From Erythrobacter donghaensis (GTDB taxonomy: Bacteria; Pseudomonadota; Alphaproteobacteria; Sphingomonadales; Sphingomonadaceae): a stretch of 16,115 nucleotides of DNA. A program made the position numbers and the translations under genes. Location of the stretch: positions 1-16,115 of the forward strand of contig NZ_LSJS01000145.1 of NCBI RefSeq assembly GCF_001557325.1, given 5' to 3'. The stretch's first letter is position 1. Each line of letters opens with the position of its first letter. The notes below the pieces were generated by a model. It saw nothing but the letters and a program-made list of their open reading frames with translations. It was not told the DNA's origin and ran no database searches. This document shows, piece after piece, positions 13,700-16,115 of the stretch.

Positions 13700-14248
13700 T
13701 CAGCCCGCCAGCGGCCCTTTCGCGAAGCTCGCGCGCGTGATCGCGTAGGTGAGGTGCGGGATGGCCGTGCCGTCGGCCATCACCCGGTCCTCGCGGCGGT
13801 CGGTGAGCCTTGCGCCGATGCGCTCCAGCGCGCGGCGCGAGCGGGTGTTGGTCTCGCCCACCAGGAACCGCACTTCGGCGACGCTCGCCAGCGCGTGGGT
13901 CAGCATCAGCCGCTTCATCTCGTGATTGTGGACGCCGCCCCAGTGCGAGCGCGCGAGAAACGTCCAGCCGATCTCGACCGAGCCGCCATCTGCCTCATCC
14001 AGCCCCTCGAAGCGCGAGGAGCCGATCACCGCCCCGGTCTGCGCATCGCGCGCCAGCAGCGCGCCCTGGTTCGCCAGCGCGTCTTCGAAGAAGGCGTGGA
14101 ACACCGGCTCGCGCCAGCGGTCGTGCGCGGGGTGCTGTTCCCAGATCAGCGGGTCGGACGCGACCGCGAAGAGCGCGTCCCAATCCTCCGGGCGCAGCGG
14201 GCGCAGGCGCACATGCTCGCCCTCCAGCACGGGCTGGCGGTCGAGCAT
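13700..14248 (-). CDS. GNAT family N-acetyltransferase (RimJ/RimL-like)
   Basis: This enzyme would transfer an acetyl group from acetyl-CoA to an amine on a protein or small molecule. The 182-residue protein matches the RimJ/RimL-type fold (Acetyltransf_3): LEGEHVRLRPLRPEDWDALF at the start, IGSSRFEGLDEADGGSVEIGW in the middle (beta-4), and the C-terminal ETNTRSRRALERIGARL typical of the acetyl-CoA-contacting helix. The usual Q/RxxGxG loop is replaced by SHWGGVHNHEMKRLML, as often seen in this subfamily. It starts 6 nt after the aminotransferase stop, so the two are very likely co-transcribed. The substrate is unknown. Confidence 0.9.
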   Translation of the reverse strand: MLDRQPVLEGEHVRLRPLRPEDWDALFAVASDPLIWEQHPAHDRWREPVFHAFFEDALANQGALLARDAQTGAVIGSSRFEGLDEADGGSVEIGWTFLARSHWGGVHNHEMKRLMLTHALASVAEVRFLVGETNTRSRRALERIGARLTDRREDRVMADGTAIPHLTYAITRASFAKGPLAG

Positions 14249-14254
14249 CGGCGC

Positions 14255-15433
14255 TTACCCCGCCACCGCCGCCAGCGCGGCGATGAACTTGGGGAGGTTC
14301 CCCGGCGTGAGCCCGGCGATGTTGATGCGGCCCGATGCAGCCATGTAGATGCCGTGTTCCTCGCGCAGGGTGGCGACCTCTTCCTTGGTGATCGGCAGCA
14401 TCGAGAACAGCCCGTTCTGGTGCCCGAGGGGCGTGAGATCCACGCGCCCCGCACTGCCCGCGGCAGCGAGCGCATCGCGCACCTGGCGCATGCGCGCACG
14501 CATCGTGTCGAGCTCGGCGAGCCACTGCGCGGTCATCTGATCGTCGCGCAGGATGATCCGCACTGCCGCACCGCCGTGATCGGGCGGCATCGACCACGCC
14601 GCGCGCGCCAGCGCATTGGCGTTGGAGAAGGCCGTATCGAGCGCTCCGGCCTCGGCAGCCATCACGTAAAACGCGCCGACGCGGTCGCGGTACTGGCCGA
14701 AGTTCTTGTCGCAGGAATAGGCGACGAAGGCCTCGGGCACCTTCGCGAGCAGGGCGCGCATCCCTGCAGCGTCCTCCTCCATGCCGTGGCCGAGGCCCTG
14801 ATAGGCGGCATCGATGATCGGGAAGGTGCCGCTGGCGGCGAAGGCCTCGGCGATCGCGCTCCACTGCTCGGCGGTGTAGTCGATCCCCGTGGGATTGTGG
14901 CAGCAGGCGTGAAGCAGCACAGCCTCGTCGCTCGCGGCGCCATTGATGGCGGCGAGCACAGCATCGAGGTTGGCCGTGCCATCGGCCTGCGCGTGGTCGA
15001 AGGGGGCAAGCTCCATGCCGAGATCGGCGAGGATCTGGGCGTGGTTGGGCCAGCTCGGCACGCCCATGTGGACGCGCTTCACCCCGGCCTTCTGCGCAAG
15101 GCCGAGCGCGAGGCGCACCGCGCCGGTGCCGCCCGGGGTCTGCATCCCCTGGATGCGGCCGCCCATCGTCGGGTCGCCCGCGCCGAAGATGTAGGGCATC
15201 AGCGCGGCGACGAAGCCCATGTCGCCCTCGGGGCCGAGGTAGGACTTACTCTCCTGACTATCGACCAGCGCCTGCTCGGCCGCCTTGATCGCGGCGAACA
15301 CCGGGGTCGCGCCGTCTTCCGTCCGGTAGACACCGACCCCGAGGTCGATCTTGTCCGCGCGCGGGTCGGCGGCGTGGAGGCGGATCAGGGCGAGCAGGGC
15401 GTCGGGCGCCTGGGGGCTGAGTCGGTCGAGCAT
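14255..15433 (-). CDS. Aromatic amino acid / aspartate aminotransferase (class I, PLP-dependent)
   Basis: The enzyme moves amino groups between aspartate or aromatic amino acids and 2-oxoglutarate. The 392-residue protein fits the AspC/TyrB subgroup: KIDLGVGVYRTEDGATPVF near the N-terminus, QTPGGTGAV, CHNPTG (cofactor-binding Asn), IDAAYQGLGHG (Asp208, pyridine nitrogen), YSCDKNFGQYRDRVG with the PLP lysine Lys243, and SGRINIAGL with the substrate-carboxylate Arg369. All key residues are present. The ATG at 15433 (MLDRLSPQAPDALL) is preferred over 15445, which adds MRRD; neither has a clear ribosome site. AspC versus TyrB specificity cannot be settled from sequence reading. The GNAT gene follows 6 nt downstream. 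Confidence 0.93.
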   Translation of the reverse strand: MLDRLSPQAPDALLALIRLHAADPRADKIDLGVGVYRTEDGATPVFAAIKAAEQALVDSQESKSYLGPEGDMGFVAALMPYIFGAGDPTMGGRIQGMQTPGGTGAVRLALGLAQKAGVKRVHMGVPSWPNHAQILADLGMELAPFDHAQADGTANLDAVLAAINGAASDEAVLLHACCHNPTGIDYTAEQWSAIAEAFAASGTFPIIDAAYQGLGHGMEEDAAGMRALLAKVPEAFVAYSCDKNFGQYRDRVGAFYVMAAEAGALDTAFSNANALARAAWSMPPDHGGAAVRIILRDDQMTAQWLAELDTMRARMRQVRDALAAAGSAGRVDLTPLGHQNGLFSMLPITKEEVATLREEHGIYMAASGRINIAGLTPGNLPKFIAALAAVAG

Positions 15434-15503
15434 GTCGCGGCGCATGGCCCCGGCGGACGCTTATCGCAACCGGCTTTTCGTATGCAGCGGCTAAATCACG
15501 CGC

Positions 15504-16115
15504 TCAGAAGGGCACCCACTTCTGTTCCTTGGAGAACTTCATGTAGCCCGCATTGACCCCGAGCCTGAGGCCCGCGCCGACCCGGATCGGGATCAGCACC
15601 ACATCGCCGCGCCGCAGATAGCTCGCGGTCAGGCCGCCGACGAAATAGGCCTGCCCCTCGCCCGAGGGGAAGCGCTTGAACAGGTCCTCGGTGTCGAACA
15701 GGTTGTAGACCAGCACGAAGGTGTTGCCCGCATTCGCGCCCGCATCGAAGCCGATCGAGGGCCCGGTCCAGTAGACCTTCCGCTCCCCTTCGACCTTGTG
15801 GTGGAGCGTGCCCGAACCGTAGCGCGCCCCGACGATGAACGCGCCGCCCGCCTCGCGCCCGACGATGTAGCCGTTGGGCCGGCCCTGCTTCTTGAGCATG
15901 TCCTCGATCAGCTTGGCGAGGCCTTCGGCGCCCTTGCCGAACACGCCTTCGGCGGCACCGATGAGGTCGTCCTCGCCATAGGTATCGGAGGTGACGGCGG
16001 GGACAGTGTCGGTCGCGGGCGGCAGGGTGTCCTGCGGCGGGAGCGGGGCGGCGTCCGACGCTGCGGGCGGCGCAGCATAGTCCCCGAAGGTCGCATCGAC
16101 GCTCGGATCGGCGGG
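15504..16115 (-). CDS. DUF1134 / EipA family envelope protein, N-terminus beyond window edge
   Basis: DUF1134 proteins include EipA of Brucella, a periplasmic protein needed for cell-envelope integrity. The frame is open to the window edge, so the start and signal peptide are missing; the GTG at 15944 is internal because family sequence continues upstream (DTYGEDDLIGAAEGVFGKG). Before that lies a Pro/Ala/Asp-rich linker (16115 to about 16000). The conserved domain shows GRPNGYIVGREAGGAFIVG, RYGSGTLHHK, YWTGPSIGFDAGANAGNTFV, and LVYNLFDTEDLFKRFP, ending KWVPF. About 203 residues are visible. It is 70 nt upstream of the aminotransferase gene on the same strand; co-transcription is possible. Confidence 0.93.
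   Translation of the reverse strand, partial: PADPSVDATFGDYAAPPAASDAAPLPPQDTLPPATDTVPAVTSDTYGEDDLIGAAEGVFGKGAEGLAKLIEDMLKKQGRPNGYIVGREAGGAFIVGARYGSGTLHHKVEGERKVYWTGPSIGFDAGANAGNTFVLVYNLFDTEDLFKRFPSGEGQAYFVGGLTASYLRRGDVVLIPIRVGAGLRLGVNAGYMKFSKEQKWVPF

Noticed and set aside
13187..15556. A 789-codon open frame on the plus strand across DUF421, GNAT and aminotransferase
   Set aside because: It is antisense to three recognised genes with intact family motifs. GC-rich third positions remove stop codons from the opposite frame, and its His/Arg-rich translation shows no domain.
1..16115. A mobile element, CRISPR array, toxin-antitoxin or defence system
   Set aside because: No transposase, integrase, spaced direct repeats or relevant domains are visible; gene content is core-like and codon use is even.

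Overview
The window is GC-rich chromosomal DNA from an alphaproteobacterium, most likely of the Sphingomonadales (Erythrobacteraceae-like). The pointers are a COQ9 homologue, a CBP3-type ubiquinol-cytochrome c chaperone, a DUF1134/EipA protein, an HslV with a WHG-TT pro-sequence, and a ribD-ribE pair separated by a palindromic repeat. The organism is inferred from gene content only. I see no tRNA, rRNA, CRISPR array, insertion sequence, phage gene or recognisable defence locus. Genes are densely packed and several overlap by 4 nt or abut. No stretch over 300 bases lacks a gene.

Layout. Bases 2-1756 (+) hold the 3' part of an S9 serine peptidase, which ends directly against the ACT-domain gene of the opposite strand. 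The minus-strand run 4544-2125 is bamE, hslV, hslU, followed by the ACT gene (GTGA overlap with hslU). Divergent from it, 4784-5841 (+) is the cytochrome bc1 chaperone gene followed by yceD/DUF177 (GTGA overlap). Next, 5890-6558 (+) is a DUF2490 outer-membrane-type gene interrupted by one in-frame TAG. ssb (-), a COQ9-family gene (-) and a secreted ankyrin-repeat gene (-) follow. Divergent from the ankyrin gene is a tightly overlapping plus-strand set: SCO family, YcgN-type Cys-cluster protein and YgjP-type zinc metalloprotease. A membrane-anchored coiled-coil protein of unknown function, ribD, a REPIN-like palindromic element, ribE and a small secreted protein come next. The right end is minus-strand: DUF421 membrane protein, GNAT acetyltransferase, aromatic/aspartate aminotransferase, and a DUF1134/EipA gene that runs off the edge.

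How it fits together. Much of the window serves the envelope (BamE, DUF1134, DUF2490, secreted ankyrin), respiration and quinones (CBP3, SCO, COQ9), protein quality control (HslVU, S9 and YgjP peptidases), and flavin supply (RibD, RibE). This is largely core genome. I found no convincing new multi-gene system. The points most worth a second look are the amber-interrupted DUF2490 gene, the two-hairpin element between ribD and ribE, a long perfect inverted repeat inside the 3' end of the ACT gene, the unknown membrane/coiled-coil protein with a possibly leaderless start, and the close coupling of the ACT gene to hslU and of COQ9 to an exported ankyrin protein.
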